A stretch of 64,000 nt of DNA, from assembly GCF_008831285.2 (NCBI RefSeq), contig NC_045141.1, positions 21,014,848 through 21,078,847 of the forward strand, written 5' to 3'. Numbering within the stretch: the stretch's first letter is position 1; each line of letters opens with the position of its first letter. This document shows, in pieces, positions 47,408 through 59,644 of this stretch. The notes below the pieces were generated by a model. That model had not been told where the DNA came from and made no database searches. It saw only the letters and a list, made by a program, of their open reading frames with translations. Both the position numbers and the translations under genes were made by a program. Source of the stretch: Nymphaea colorata. Lineage: Eukaryota > Streptophyta > Magnoliopsida > Nymphaeales > Nymphaeaceae.

Positions 47408-48055
47408 ATGAAGAGCACAACATTCCTCCTCATCCTCATCGTAGCTATTGCCCTCTCCATGTGCATAGCGGGTGCCAGAGACCTATCCGAAGACCATCGT
47501 AAGGAGCACGAGCATGACCACCGTGAGACGCATTTAGACCATCACCATGAGAAGGATCACAAAGATGGCCACCATCCGCATGGCCCACATGAGGAGCATC
47601 ATGAAGTGCATGATCATAGGGATCACAAGGACAATGAGAAGCATGAACATGACAAACACATGAAGGATCATGACGAGCACGAGCACGAGCACAAGCACGA
47701 GGAGCATCATGAAGTGCATGATCATAGGGATCACAAGGACAATGAGAAGCATGAACATGACAAACACGAGAAGGATCATGACGAGCACGAGCACGAGCAC
47801 GAGCATAAGCACGAGCACGAACACGAGCTCGAGCATGAGCACGAGCATGAGCATGAGCACGAGCACGAACATGAGCACGAGCATGAACATGACAAACGCA
47901 AGAAGGAATATCGTAATGAGCATGACCATGACGAACACGAACACAAGGAGGATCACAAAGAGCACGACGTTGACGAACATAAGCAGCATCACAAGAGGCA
48001 CGATGATGACCATTATAAGAGGGATCATAAGGAGCATGATGGCCGTCATTATTGA
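47408..48055 (+). CDS. Secreted His-rich protein, long type A with internal duplication (215 aa)
   Basis: Signal peptide 1-23 as in the other type A genes. The block EEHHEVHDHRDHKDNEKHEH plus the following DKH-KDHDEHEHEH occurs twice in tandem, about 38 residues apart; the first copy has KHMKDH where the second has KHEKDH. Then a long Glu-His run containing one Lys-His and one Glu-Leu, the KRKKEYRNEHDHDEHEHKED module, and the full VDEHKQHHKRHDDDHYKRDH tail. AATAAA at 48213. It is the longest member in the window. The duplication probably arose by slippage or unequal exchange between Glu-His repeats. The truncated copy at 13548 seems to derive from a gene of this kind. Confidence 0.88.
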   Translation: MKSTTFLLILIVAIALSMCIAGARDLSEDHRKEHEHDHRETHLDHHHEKDHKDGHHPHGPHEEHHEVHDHRDHKDNEKHEHDKHMKDHDEHEHEHKHEEHHEVHDHRDHKDNEKHEHDKHEKDHDEHEHEHEHKHEHEHELEHEHEHEHEHEHEHEHEHEHDKRKKEYRNEHDHDEHEHKEDHKEHDVDEHKQHHKRHDDDHYKRDHKEHDGRHY

Positions 48056-51000
48056 TCTTGCTTTGCAAGAGAGTAGTGCATCTCCATTGTGTTGAGCTGC
48101 ATGCTTTTGTTGTCTGATTTGCTTTTGCTATTCAGTTTTGTCAATGATTATGTTAAATAAGTGAATGCTACACAATTGCAGTGAGACTGCTACATATGAT
48201 ATGAAGGAGTTCAATAAAACAAGCCTTTGCCTTCTATCTATGAAATGACTATTTTATTCCCGTTCACCTTAGATCTTTTACTCCTACGTTGACTATATAG
48301 TAAGACTCTTTATATTGATTCTCTCTCCTGAAACCTTCCTTTGTGGCAACTGTCAAAATTTTTTTGATCAAACCAACTCAGGTATCCAATAACCAACTCC
48401 ACACGGATTTTTTCCCCGCTCTTAAAACACTTAAGGGGCCACTGGACATAATTAGGAGCAAGATAAGATTGTTTCATAAATATTCTATCTCAAAATTGAG
48501 GTTGATTCATGGGACACTTGTTTAAGTGCTTACGAAACCTACTTCCATTTTGGAGCAGGACTCATGGGACATTCACATCTTGTTCATAATGCCTAACGGC
48601 CCTTAACACCGTTTGACATTAGAAACAACTTGTAAGTGTTTCATGAATCTACCCCAATCACAAGACACTTGTTACTTGTTAAGTGTTTGAGTTTGATGAA
48701 TCTTTTTCAAATTTGGGGCAGATTCTCAAACATTCACACTCTTTTTTAAATGCCAAACCGTCCCTTAGGGGATACGATGGCTGTTAGGGGTTCCTCTCTC
48801 CCTCTCCCCTACCCTCCTCTCCCTCTCTTTCCCTCCCTTAAAAACAGCACTCGCTCACCATTGATGCTGCTAGCACAACGACTATTGTAAATTTTACTTC
48901 GCGGGTAACCTAACACGTAAATAAGTAAAATGTTCTTGAGGTTTTGCTACATAAATAAGCAATTTGTGTGGCCTTGTACCTCCACCACTAGGGCCGGGGC
49001 CCATGCAAGGGCATTCTGCATCTTGTTGGTTGCCATGCCTGTGAGACCCTGGGCCAGCATGGCTCATCCTTGGGCCAAATTAATGTTACGTAAAATACAA
49101 GATATGCACTTCAATACATGAAACATATTGAAAGGTGTCCTGTCATTGATTTGCATAATTTCTCTACTTTTTAACTGGATTTAAATTTGGTGGAGTGTCT
49201 TTGCATATACAGTGAATTTTTACTTAAGTATGTTTGTATTAACCTCTACTTGAAACGGGTAAGCACCAAAAAATGTAATGCAATGAGATTTTTAATACTG
49301 TAGACACCGTGGAATGAGATTGTTCTGTATTTGCACTATATATGTCGTAACATGCATGCTATAAAGTAGCCGAGAACATATGTTATGCTACGAAAATGGC
49401 GTCAGTGAAGACCCATCGAGACACTCACCATCGATGGAAAGGTGTAGTGCTAGTATAGTGTCAACGGAGACCATGAGTCATTGCTGATAGGCATCAATGA
49501 TGACCCATGTGAGTCCTACCCCCCATCCTTAAATGACATGGTTTGTTTTAGCGTTAATGAAGATAATCAAGTCTCCAACCATTTGTCACGCACAGATAAT
49601 GGTGTTAATGAAAAATCATTGAGTTGACTGCCTGTGAAACAGTTTGGTATAGTGTCAACTGAGGGCATCGAGACTGTGAGTAATATCCTTTATGCAGTGT
49701 AAGATGGCATCAAAGAAGACAATCCGTCCATGATGCCTTTACAATTACTACCACTAAATATGAATCTGCTCTGACGAAATACCAGCACATGTCATGTTTT
49801 CTTTCGGGCTTAGATCTTCTTTTCTTTTTCTTTTTTCGCCAATGAAAGTGGCACTTTACGAACACTTTCTTTTTTCCACATTGATAAGGACCCAATTTGT
49901 TGCAGTACTGTGAGAGTCGGTAACTACAAGTTTGTGGTTGATGGTATGGAGCGTGAAACCCTAAAAAGGAATGTGGCTTATGTATTGCTCATTCTCACCA
50001 TGATCGGATGGCAGATTTTGTGACCATTCTTGCCAAGTTCACCATACTTTGATTTCCAATACCAGGATATTATTGCGTTAATATTCATTTGGCAACGACG
50101 AAGAGTTTTTGTAACTTGTTTGGAGGACAAATATATTAGAGCAAACAAACATTGCATGTAGGGGTTGTTTGGTCAAACTCAATGCCCAAAAAGAAATGGA
50201 GGCTAAAATACATAAACAAGCGGCAAATATTGATATTGAAAACCATCTTTCACGAGCTCATGGAGAGCTCCACAAATTGCAACGTTCGGCCAATAGCCCA
50301 ATCCCGTCTATCACAGGTCCTAGATTGCACCCTTCGCATTGGGAAAGTATTGGATTTCATTTCGCTGCCCAAATTGTTGGTGCCTAACTTATATTTAAGC
50401 ATGAGCGCTAGTCAGTTCATCTCATAGGCCTTGAAGAATGAACTAAAGAACGAACTGAAATTCCTCGACTGGGTCATTTCTTATACTAAGTTCTTATCTT
50501 GGAATTTTGATGGGGCAAGGGTCATTCATTCTATCTACTTATTGCTACCTGTGGTGGAGGCACAACAAAGAGCGGCCTCTTCCCAGGGACAGAGCCAGGG
50601 AGGGCAGGGGGCCATGGCCCTTTGTAAAACTTATACGAATTACGACCTATGAAATTAAAAATTTTCAAACATTTCATTTAGTTGGTCGTATGACTGCGAT
50701 CGAGAACATGATCTCAGCTCTGCCTCTGCCTCTCCTGAGGCCGCAGTGTATGATCTGCTTATCCGAATCAACTGGAAATTAGCCAGCATTTGCACATTTA
50801 TCCAACGAATGAAGCCTGAGAATCCTAGTCAAGCCATGTAATGGGGAAATGGCCCCATGGCCGAGAGACACCTTCACTCGCCGGCACCATTCACCATGTG
50901 GTTGGGAGGCATCCAACCAATCCACCTAGGGCTAGGGACGACCATTGAATATCCCCATCAACATTCATATACGTACCCACCAAGATCCTGCAGTTTGGCA

Positions 51001-52696
51001 GTCCGAAGATGGACCATGATTAAGTGAAAAAAAAAAAAAAAAATCTAAATTCTCATCTGATGACATTTACAGACAACGTTCTCCTTGCAACCCAAAACCC
51101 AATCTGCCTTCTAAATACTGTAACCGCAATTTGATTGCAGAAAGAACAATGAAAAAGGCTTATTAATGGTGTCTGCACATCGATATTTGGGCAACCAGTT
51201 TTCCTTTCATTGATTGGCCAATCATTCAATTTATTTGCGGATGTATCTTATTTGTATATAAATATTGGAACTTGCGGTCTCCAGATCCATCGCAGAATCT
51301 CATTTTATCAACCTCCAGCAGGCTCAATATTCTAATTTTCTTCTCCTCAAACTCTCACACTCCCCCATTTCTCACGGATGCGTGCGCCATTAGGTGCACG
51401 CGACCTATATACCCCTAAAGGAAAAAGAGTACATTTTTGTTAATTATTGAAAAAGAAATGTCTTTTTTATATTTTTTTTGTCCTCACAAAAAAATTTCCT
51501 TTTTCAATAATCGGGGATATTTTCGTCACTAGTAATACTGGTGCACACAAAAAATCATACACCAGTATAGCTTACATGGGCACCCCTTAAGTTCTTAACC
51601 CAACATAATTAGTGAGGAGAGTCCCACTCCTCTGTCTTCTCATCAGTATTGCCTTGTGCATTTGGGTCGCAGCTAGTGCCAGGGACGTGCCCAAGCACCA
51701 AGAGACTAATGGTGATCCACAAATTATACGTATGATGATCTATAACTGAAATTCATATACAAGTCTTCACGTTGGGGATTGCGTTTAGGAAATTCCCCCG
51801 TCATTTCCGAGACGTGGAAGGTTCTGAAACAAGGGAATCCATGCTTTCAACTTCATTATACAACTAGTCAAGACATTCTGATGAAAAGCGCAAAAAATAA
51901 TTGGAAATTATATGTATATGTAATTTTGAGTTGATAATTATGGGTCCGTTAATTCATTTGAGAAAACAAAAGCGGCTCTATACATGGTCGCCATATTCTT
52001 AGTAGGGAATCGATTGTTGAAGGAACAAAATTGTGCGTACTATTATAAACGAATTTCTGACCCCTGCGGTGAACATCTTCATTGGTGCTGTTTTAGTGCC
52101 ACAAGGCTTTTGGCTCCGTTGTTTCATTCCCTCATTGGAAGGCGAAAACAAACTAATGTCAGACAGCCGAAGGTTCTCATTGTGCACTAAGAAGTTAACC
52201 CAAAATTAATTCTAACTTCAATACATTTCGGACAAACCTAGACACCTTAATTTTCTCGATGTTTTCTGCGTTTATTTTGAACGAATATATACATTTCGGA
52301 CAAACCTGTACACTTCTTGGGTGTACAGTTTGGCGCTCAAGAAATGGGTCAAATCCTTAAAAAACAACTTAATATATAACTGATCAGAGTAAAAGGAAAG
52401 AGTTTCTGAATTAATTTGGATCAATGTCCCATAAATGATGACGACGTTGATGAAAACTGGCAAAAATTGTAAAGGCCGACTATGCTGGAAATATCAACCA
52501 CTAAAATAATTCAAAATTTCAACCTAAGTTAATCTCCGGTGAACAACTCAAAGTTACACTGCTAGAAGGACGTCGTGGGAACCTCAAAGAAGCTATATAA
52601 TGATTAGACTCATGCGTGCTTGCACGTCTTCATAATTTCTTTGAGAATATGATATGTCCATCAAATGACCAGTACATGCATACATGACTACTTCTC
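48056..52696. other. Long intergenic region leading into unit 4
   Basis: 48.06-49.2 kb matches 13.94-15.1 kb, including the MITE-like repeat (48431-48770), pyrimidine-rich tract and GC-rich block. From 49.2 kb it matches units 1-3: tandem repeat (49397-49760), orphan promoter (51211-51262), hairpin element (51380-51569), signal-peptide relic. The 11-base stretch near 49362 is missing as in units 2 and 3. No intact gene. Confidence 0.68.
51612..51749 (+). pseudogene. Signal-peptide relic of second family, unit 4 copy
   Basis: Same 45-codon frame with GTG start as at 17498. Confidence 0.55.
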
Positions 52697-52704
52697 TATA
52701 TAAA
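52697..52704 (+). promoter_or_regulatory. TATA box of the gene at 52819
   Basis: tatataaa, 115-122 bases before the ATG. Confidence 0.8.
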
Positions 52705-52818
52705 GGGGTCCAAATCACTCTTTGTTATCCATAGCCTAGTTCTTCTTCTTCTTCTTCTTCTCCTCGATCGGCTGCTTCCTTTCCTCACCCTCCCAAGCTC
52801 CTCTGATCTTGTGCAAAA

Positions 52819-53259
52819 ATGAAGAGCACGACATTCCTCCTCATTCTCATCGTAGCTATTGCCCTCTCCATATGCATAGCGGGTGCCAGAGACCTATCAG
52901 AAGACCATCGTAAGGAGCACGAGCATGACCACCGTGAGACGCATTTAGACCATCACCATGAGAAGGATCACAAAGATGGCCACCATCCGCATGGCCCTCA
53001 TGAGGAGCATCATGAAGTGCATGATCATAGGGATCACAAGGACAATGAGAAGCATGAACACGACAAACACGAGAAGGATCATGACGAGCACGAGCATGAG
53101 CACGAACACGAGCACGAGCACGAGCATGAGCACGAGCACGAACACAAGCACGAGCATGAACATGACAAACGCAAAAAGGAATATCGTAATGAGCATGACC
53201 ATGACGGACACGAACACAAGGAGGATCATAAAGAGCGCGACGATGGTCATCATCATTGA
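52819..53259 (+). CDS. Secreted His-rich protein, short-tailed type A (146 aa), unit 4 copy
   Basis: Same 146-residue protein as at 38162, with the extra Glu-His pair and KERDDGHHH end. AATAAA at 53421. Its downstream region differs from unit 3: about 300 bases after the polyadenylation signal a partial second copy of the gene has been inserted (53657). Confidence 0.87.
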   Translation: MKSTTFLLILIVAIALSICIAGARDLSEDHRKEHEHDHRETHLDHHHEKDHKDGHHPHGPHEEHHEVHDHRDHKDNEKHEHDKHEKDHDEHEHEHEHEHEHEHEHEHEHKHEHEHDKRKKEYRNEHDHDGHEHKEDHKERDDGHHH

Positions 53260-53656
53260 TCATGCTTTGCATGAGAGTAGTGCATCTCAATTGTGTTGAG
53301 ATGATGCATGCTTTTGTTATCTCATTTGCTTTTGCTATTTGGTTTTTGTCATTGATTATGTTAAATAAGTGAATGCTACACAATTGCAGTTAGACTGCTA
53401 CATATAATATGAAGGAGTTCAATAAAACAAACCTTTGCCTTCTATCTATGAAATGACTATTTTATTCCCACTCATCTTTGTTGTGAACGCATATCGGCAT
53501 AGATCTTTTATTCCTAGGTCGACTGAATAGAAAGATTATCTTTACCATCGACTCTCTCTCTCTTTCTCTCTTGAAACTTTCGTTTTCAGCAACCGCATGG
53601 AATTTTGTTCCCGCTAGGAAAACACTTAAGCGCCTATTGACGAGTGAGAATAAAAG
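53260..53656. other. 3' UTR and spacer before the chimeric copy
   Basis: AATAAA 53421-53426, then a CT-rich stretch (gactctctctctctttctct) and gaaactttcgttttcagcaa, which is repeated at 54208 after the partial copy. The repeat marks the two ends of a local tandem duplication. Confidence 0.65.
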
Positions 53657-53746
53657 ATGGAAGAGAGTTTATATCTGCCTTCCGATCATGATGAGCTCGA
53701 GCACGAGCATGAGCACGAGCACGAGCACGAACACGAGCACGAGCAT

Positions 53747-53778
<32 letters not shown>

Positions 53779-53896
53779 ACACAAGCACGAGCATGAACAT
53801 GACAAACGCAAAAAGGAATATCGTAATGAGCATGACCATGACGGACACGAACACAAGGAGGATCATAAAGAGCGCGACGATGGTCATCATCATTGA
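53657..53896 (+). pseudogene. 5'-deleted His-rich copy fused to spacer sequence (79-codon chimeric ORF)
   Basis: Spacer sequence that elsewhere reads ccgatcatgagactg here breaks at ccgatcatg and runs into GAGCAC repeats. By chance an ATG at 53657 is in frame: MEESLYLPSDHDELEHEH, a long Glu-His run, KRKKEYRNEHDHDGHEHKED, KERDDGHHH. There is no signal peptide and no TATA block, so if made it would be cytosolic. The 3' UTR differs from that of the adjacent gene, so the donor was another family member. Called a pseudogene, but the ORF is open. Confidence 0.7.
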
Positions 53897-56291
53897 TCGT
53901 GCTTTGCATGAGAGTAGTGCATCTCTATTGTGTTGAATTGCACGCCTTTGTTGTCTGATTTGCTTTTGCTTTTTGGTTTTTCTCAATGATGATGTTAAAT
54001 AAGTTAATGCTATACAATTGCAGTGAAACTGCTACATATAATATGAAGGTGTTCAATGAAAGAAGCCTTTGCCTTCCATCTATGGAATGATTATTTTATT
54101 CTCACTCGTCCATGTTGTTGATGCATATCGGCATAGATCTTTTATTCTTAGGTCGACTGGATAGAAAGATTATCTTTACCATCGACTCTCTCTCTCTTTC
54201 GCTCTTGAAACTTTCGTTTTCAGCAACCGCATGGAATTTTGTTCCCGCTAGGAAAACACTTAAGCGCCTGTTGACGAGTGAGAATAAAAGATGGAAGAAA
54301 GTTTATATCTGCCTTCCGATCATGAGACTGTTTCATGAATCTACCTCAAAATTAAGATGAATGTATGGGACACTTGAACCATATTGACATTGTGAATTCT
54401 TTTGGTTTACCTTTCCTTGATAGCATATATGGCCATTATCACTTCCTGCCACTTCTCATCAATGTATATGCGTTTATTTTTTATACTGAGAACAACGAAA
54501 TGTTTGTCCTTCACTGCGACCTGTTATTAAGTTGTTGCACACGTTGACGTTTTGCTTGGTCATAGAAAAGAGGCATCTAATTACACGACAAATTGCTATT
54601 TTGGGACGAGATCATACCTGAAAGAACAGATTTTTGTTAAAATGAATGCAAGAAACATACAAAAAAGGTGCCTGATTTGTTTCTGATATCTTTTTCTTAT
54701 ATGTATAAAATATAAATAATATATGGTTATGTTACTTCCACAAGTAACTCTTTTGTGCTTTTCTATGATCATCTTTCGCGTGTGGGTGAACTAGCTACTT
54801 ATGGAACTTAAAGCATGTGTACTTCCGTGATTGTTTACTTCTATATAAAATCTCCAAATCCGTCACAGTCTCAGTATATCAGTTCAACCTCTGGCTGCCT
54901 CACCTATAACCAAGTGGTACCTAGGCGCTACGGACGTGCCCAAACACCTGCACAAGAAGAGATTAATGGTGTGATCATCGACAAATTATAAGATGCTACT
55001 CAAATTCACAAGCCCCAAGTTGGCGATCTGTCAAGGAAATTCCACAAACAGAAATTGATTGCCATGAAAGTACGGCGCTACAGGCCTACAGCACACAATG
55101 TGATGAAGAAGAAGCTGGAGTGGACTTTGTATTTGTTTAATAAATAAGATATTGACGCGTTGTGTTCACGAGGAGCCACTAATTTGCCAAGCTGAAAAGA
55201 TACGTGAATAAATCGAGTAAAAGGAAGAGGTTTGGCAGCCGACCGATCTAAAAGCGAAATGCAGATCCACTTCCAACTCGCTCGGGAACGTGATCAGCTG
55301 ATCTCAACGAGAAGCCACCCATAACTAAATCTAGGTGTTTTCATGGACCTGGGGTTCAAAACTGGATCATGGTATCGTCCTCCCTCATTGCTCATGAAAT
55401 TTATTACCTCGAAGTAGCGAGGAGGTGACGACTTGCATTAAGATGAGAAAAGGTGGCGTCCGCCATTTCGTACGGTACGCAGTGAAGGAGCAATGGGTAT
55501 TTTTGTAATTTTTAAAAAGAAATGTCTTTTGTAGTATTTTTTACTTTTCACTATTTTCTTTTTTATCTTCACAACAAGTTTTTTTTTTTCAATGTCAAAT
55601 AAAAGTATTTTAATCATTAGCCACACTGTGACACATATAACCCAATAATAGGTGTGGTCCTACTGTCATTTCCAAGATGTGAAAGGTTGAAACAAGGAAC
55701 TCTTGCTTTCAACTTTCACATATATATATATATATATATATATATACTTTTTTCAATTTGTTTTTTTCAACATAAACGTAACAATATATATATATATATA
55801 TAAAAAGGGAGAGTTGTGGTACTTCTCAAAAAAAATATTTGAACACTTTTTTTTCAGTGGTCTTTGTGTTTATTTTAGAAGAATATATATATTACTGTAT
55901 GATCACTTGCCTAAATTGGCAATTTACTCTTCTTAGATGAACCATTTTGGCGCTCAAGAAAAGAATCAAAGTCTTAAAAACAACTTAATAAGTGGCCGGT
56001 CCGAGCAAAAGGGAAAGTTTATTAATTAATTCGGATCAATGTCCCACAAGTGAAGATGTTGAAAAATGGGAAAGGCCAAACATGCTAACAAGAAAAGGTG
56101 AACCATTAAAAGAATTCAAATTTTCAACCAAGTCAATCTCCGGACATCAACTCAAAAGTTAAATTCTAAGAGTACGTCGTGGGAACCTCAATAAAAGCAA
56201 TAAGATTCACACTCATGCGTGCTTTCACGTCTTCGTTTTTTTGAGAATATGCTATGTCAACCAAATTACTAGTACAACATCGCTACTTCTC
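53897..56291. other. Unit 4, region between chimeric copy and type B gene
   Basis: Second copy of the CT-rich spacer (54185-54330), a C-terminal relic, a hairpin-ended element (about 55450-55640), short (TA)n tracts (55719-55745, 55785-55802), promoter block. Colinear with 38770-41110. No intact gene. Confidence 0.7.
54840..55195 (+). pseudogene. Longer C-terminal relic of second family, unit 4 copy
   Basis: Same as 20089-20441 and 39552-39904. Confidence 0.5.
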
Positions 56292-56299
56292 TATATAAA
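56292..56299 (+). promoter_or_regulatory. TATA box of the gene at 56399
   Basis: tatataaa, 100-107 bases before the ATG. Confidence 0.8.
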
Positions 56300-56398
56300 G
56301 GAGTTCACTTTGCTCTTTGTTATCTATTCGCAAATTCCTCTTCTTCTCTGCTGCTTCCTTTCCTCACCCTCCCAAGCTCTTGTGATCTTGTGCGAAAA

Positions 56399-56962
56399 AT
56401 GAGGAGCACAACATTCCTCCTCATCCTCATCGTAGCTATTGCCCTCTTCATATGCATAGCGGGTGCCAGAGACCTACCCGAAGACCATCGTAAGAAGCAC
56501 GAGCGTGGCCACCATGAGACGCATTTAGACCATCACCATGAGAAGGATCACAAAGATGGCCACCATCCCCATGGCCCACATGAGGAGCATCATGAAGTGC
56601 ATGATCATAGGAATCACAAGGACAATGAGAAACATGAACATGACAAATGCGAGAAGGATCATAATGAGCATGACAAACATAAAGAGCACGACGATGACAA
56701 ACATAAGCAGCATCACGAGGTTCATGACGATGAGAAACACAAGAAGGATCATAAGACTAAGCATGACGATGACAAACACGCAAAGCATCATAAAGAGCAT
56801 GATGATGACAGACATAAGAACGAACACAAGGATCATCATGATGAGAAACACAAGAAGGATCATAATGAGCATCATGATAACAAACATAAGCATGCTCACA
56901 AGAGGCACGATGATGACCATTATAAGAGGGATCATAGGGAGCATGATGGCCGTCATTATTGA
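56399..56962 (+). CDS. Secreted His-rich protein, type B (187 aa), unit 4 copy
   Basis: Differs from the 41217 protein at only a few residues: Lys2 to Arg, Ser17 to Phe in the signal-peptide core, and one Thr to Ala in the KHAKHHKEHDDD module. Modules, the single mature Cys and the DDDHYKRDHREHDGRHY tail are kept. AATAAA at 57120. With the gene at 41217 it forms a recent pair created by the 15.2-kb duplication. Secreted; cation binding inferred. Confidence 0.87.
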   Translation: MRSTTFLLILIVAIALFICIAGARDLPEDHRKKHERGHHETHLDHHHEKDHKDGHHPHGPHEEHHEVHDHRNHKDNEKHEHDKCEKDHNEHDKHKEHDDDKHKQHHEVHDDEKHKKDHKTKHDDDKHAKHHKEHDDDRHKNEHKDHHDEKHKKDHNEHHDNKHKHAHKRHDDDHYKRDHREHDGRHY

Positions 56963-59520
56963 TCGTGCTTCGCATGAGAGAAGTGCATCTCTATTGTGTT
57001 GAGCGGCATGCCTTTGTTGTCTGATTTGCTTTTGCTCTTTGGTTTTTGTCTATTATTATGTTAAATAAGTGAAGGCTTACAATTGCAGTGAGACTGCTAA
57101 ATATAATATGAAGGAGTTCAATAAAACAAGCCTTCGCCTTTTATCTATGAAATGATTATTTTATTCTTGCTCGTCCTTGTTGTCGATGCATATCGGCATA
57201 TATCTTTTATTCTTAGATTGACTGTATAGAAAGACTATCTTTTCCGTTGACTCTGTCTCCTGAAACCTTCATTTGTGGCAACAACCAAGGATTTTGTTCC
57301 CGCTCTTAAAACACTTAGGGGCCATTGGATATAATTAGGAGCAACACAACAGAGTTTCAGAGTTTCATGAATTTTTTACTTTAAAATTGGGGTTGATTCA
57401 TGGAGGCACTTGTTAAGTGTTTCCTAAATCTACTTCCAATTTGAAGAGGGACTCATGGAATATTCACATCGCAGGTGGCATTATGAACAACTTATGAGTG
57501 TTTCATGAATCTACCTCCATTACAAGACACTTGTTCAAGTATTCCATGAATGTTTCTAAAATTTGAGGCAGGTTCATGTGATATTTGCACATTATTTCTA
57601 ATGCCAAACAATCCCTAAAGGGCTACCATGGCTGTCAAGGGTCTCTCTCGCAGGTAGCCAACACATAAATAACTAAAATGTCCATGAGGTTTTGCTACGT
57701 AAAAAAGCAATTTATGTGGGGTTGTGCCTCCACCACGAGGCCCGGGGCCCATGCAAGGGCATTCTGCATCCTGTTGGTTGCCATGCCTACCTTGGGCCAG
57801 CATGGCTCATCCTTGGGCCATGTTAATGCTAGGTAAAATACAAGATATGCACTTCAATACATGAAACGTATTGAAAGGTGTCCTGTCATTGATTTGCATA
57901 ATTTTCTCTGTTTTTTTAACTCGATTTAATAAAGGTGGAGTATCTTTGCATATATAATGAATTTTTACTGAAGTATATTTGTATTAACCTTTACTTGAAA
58001 GGGGTGAGCCGTAAGCACCAAAAAATGTAATGCAATGAGATTATTAATACTGTAGACAGCGTGAAATGAGGTTGTTCTGTATTTGCACTATATATGTCGT
58101 AACATGCATGCTATATGTGCAACCGAAACATATGTAATGCTGCGAAAATGGCGTCAATGAAGACCCATCGAATCACTCACCACCGATGGAAAGGTGTAGT
58201 ACTAGTATAGTGTCAACGGAGACAATGAGAGTCTTTGCTCATATGTGACGCACAAAATTTAGCATCAATGAAAACCCATGTGAGCTCCCCCCATCCTCTC
58301 TTAGAAATGTCTTTTTCACTTTTTTTTTTCGACTTTTTTTCTCCTCGCAAAAAATTTTCTTTTTCCAACAATCGGAGATATTTTCGTGATTCGTGATACT
58401 GACACACAAAAAAGTCATACACCAGTATGCCCTACATGGCCACCCCTTGACCGAACATAATTAGTGAGGAGAGTTCCAGTCATATTTCTTCTCATCATTC
58501 TAAGTCCGATGCATGTATTGCCTTGTGCACTTGGGTCGCAGCTAGTGCCAGGGACGTCTCAAGCACCTCCACAAGAAGTGACTCATGGTGATCCACAGAT
58601 TATATGTATGATCTATAACAGAAATTCATATACAAGTCTTCACGTTGGGGATTACGTTTAGGAAATTCCACTGTCATTTCCGAGACGTGGAAGGTTCTGA
58701 AGCAAGGGAATCCATGCTTCCAACTTCCTTATACAACTAGTCAAGACATTCTGATGAAAAGCGCAAAAAATAATTGGAAATTATATGTATATATAATTTT
58801 GAATTGATAATTATGGGACCTTTAATTCATTTGAGAAAATCAAACGGCTCTACACATGGTCGCCATATTAGTGGTCAGTTAAGCAAGTATTGACAGTTGG
58901 CACGGATTAGCTACCGCCATCTCTGGTGTTAAGATGGCACCAGTCTGTTCTCATTGTGCACTAAGAAGTTAAAGAATGGTAAAAAGCTTTTCGCGTTAAC
59001 CCAAAATTAATTCTAACTTCAATACATCTCGGACAAACCTGGACACCTTATTTTTCTTAATGTTTTTTGCGTTTATTTTAAAAGAATATATACATTTAGG
59101 TATGATCACGAGCCTAAATTGCCAATTTACACTTCATAGGTGTACAATTTTGGCGCTCAAGAAATGGGCCAAATCCTTCAAAAACAACTTAATATATAAC
59201 TGGTCCGAGTAAAAGGAAAGTGTTTCTGAATTAATTTGGATCAAGGTCCCATAAATGATGATGATGTTGATGAAAACTGGCAAAAATTGTAAAGGCCGAG
59301 TTTGGTGACAAAGAAATATCAACCACTAAAATAATTCAAAATTTCAACCTAAGTCAATCTCCGGTGAACAACTCAAAGTTACACTTCCAGAAGGACGTCG
59401 TGTATCCTCAAAGAAGCTATATAATTATTAGACTCATGTGTGCTTGCATGTCCTCATAATTTCTTTGAGAATATCATATGTCCATCAAATCACTGGTACA
59501 TGCATACAAGGCCACTTCTC
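56963..59520. other. Unit 4, region between type B gene and frameshifted gene
   Basis: Colinear with 41781-44338 at an offset of 15182: MITE-like repeat (57313-57622), GC-rich block near 57737, short tandem repeat, head-less hairpin element (58302-58428), signal-peptide relic, promoter block. No intact gene. Confidence 0.7.
58464..58661 (+). pseudogene. Signal-peptide relic of second family, diverged unit 4 copy
   Basis: Same GTG-started, frameshifted sequence as 43282-43479. Confidence 0.5.
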
Positions 59521-59528
59521 TATATAAA
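59521..59528 (+). promoter_or_regulatory. TATA box of the frameshifted gene at 59645
   Basis: tatataaa, 117-124 bases before the ATG. Confidence 0.7.
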
Positions 59529-59644
59529 GCGGTCCAAATCAATCTTTGTTTTCCACAGCCTCGCAAATTCCCCTTCCTCTTCTTCTTCTCGATCGTCTGC
59601 TTCCTTTCCTCACCCTCCCAAACTCCTTTGATCTTTGGCAAAAA

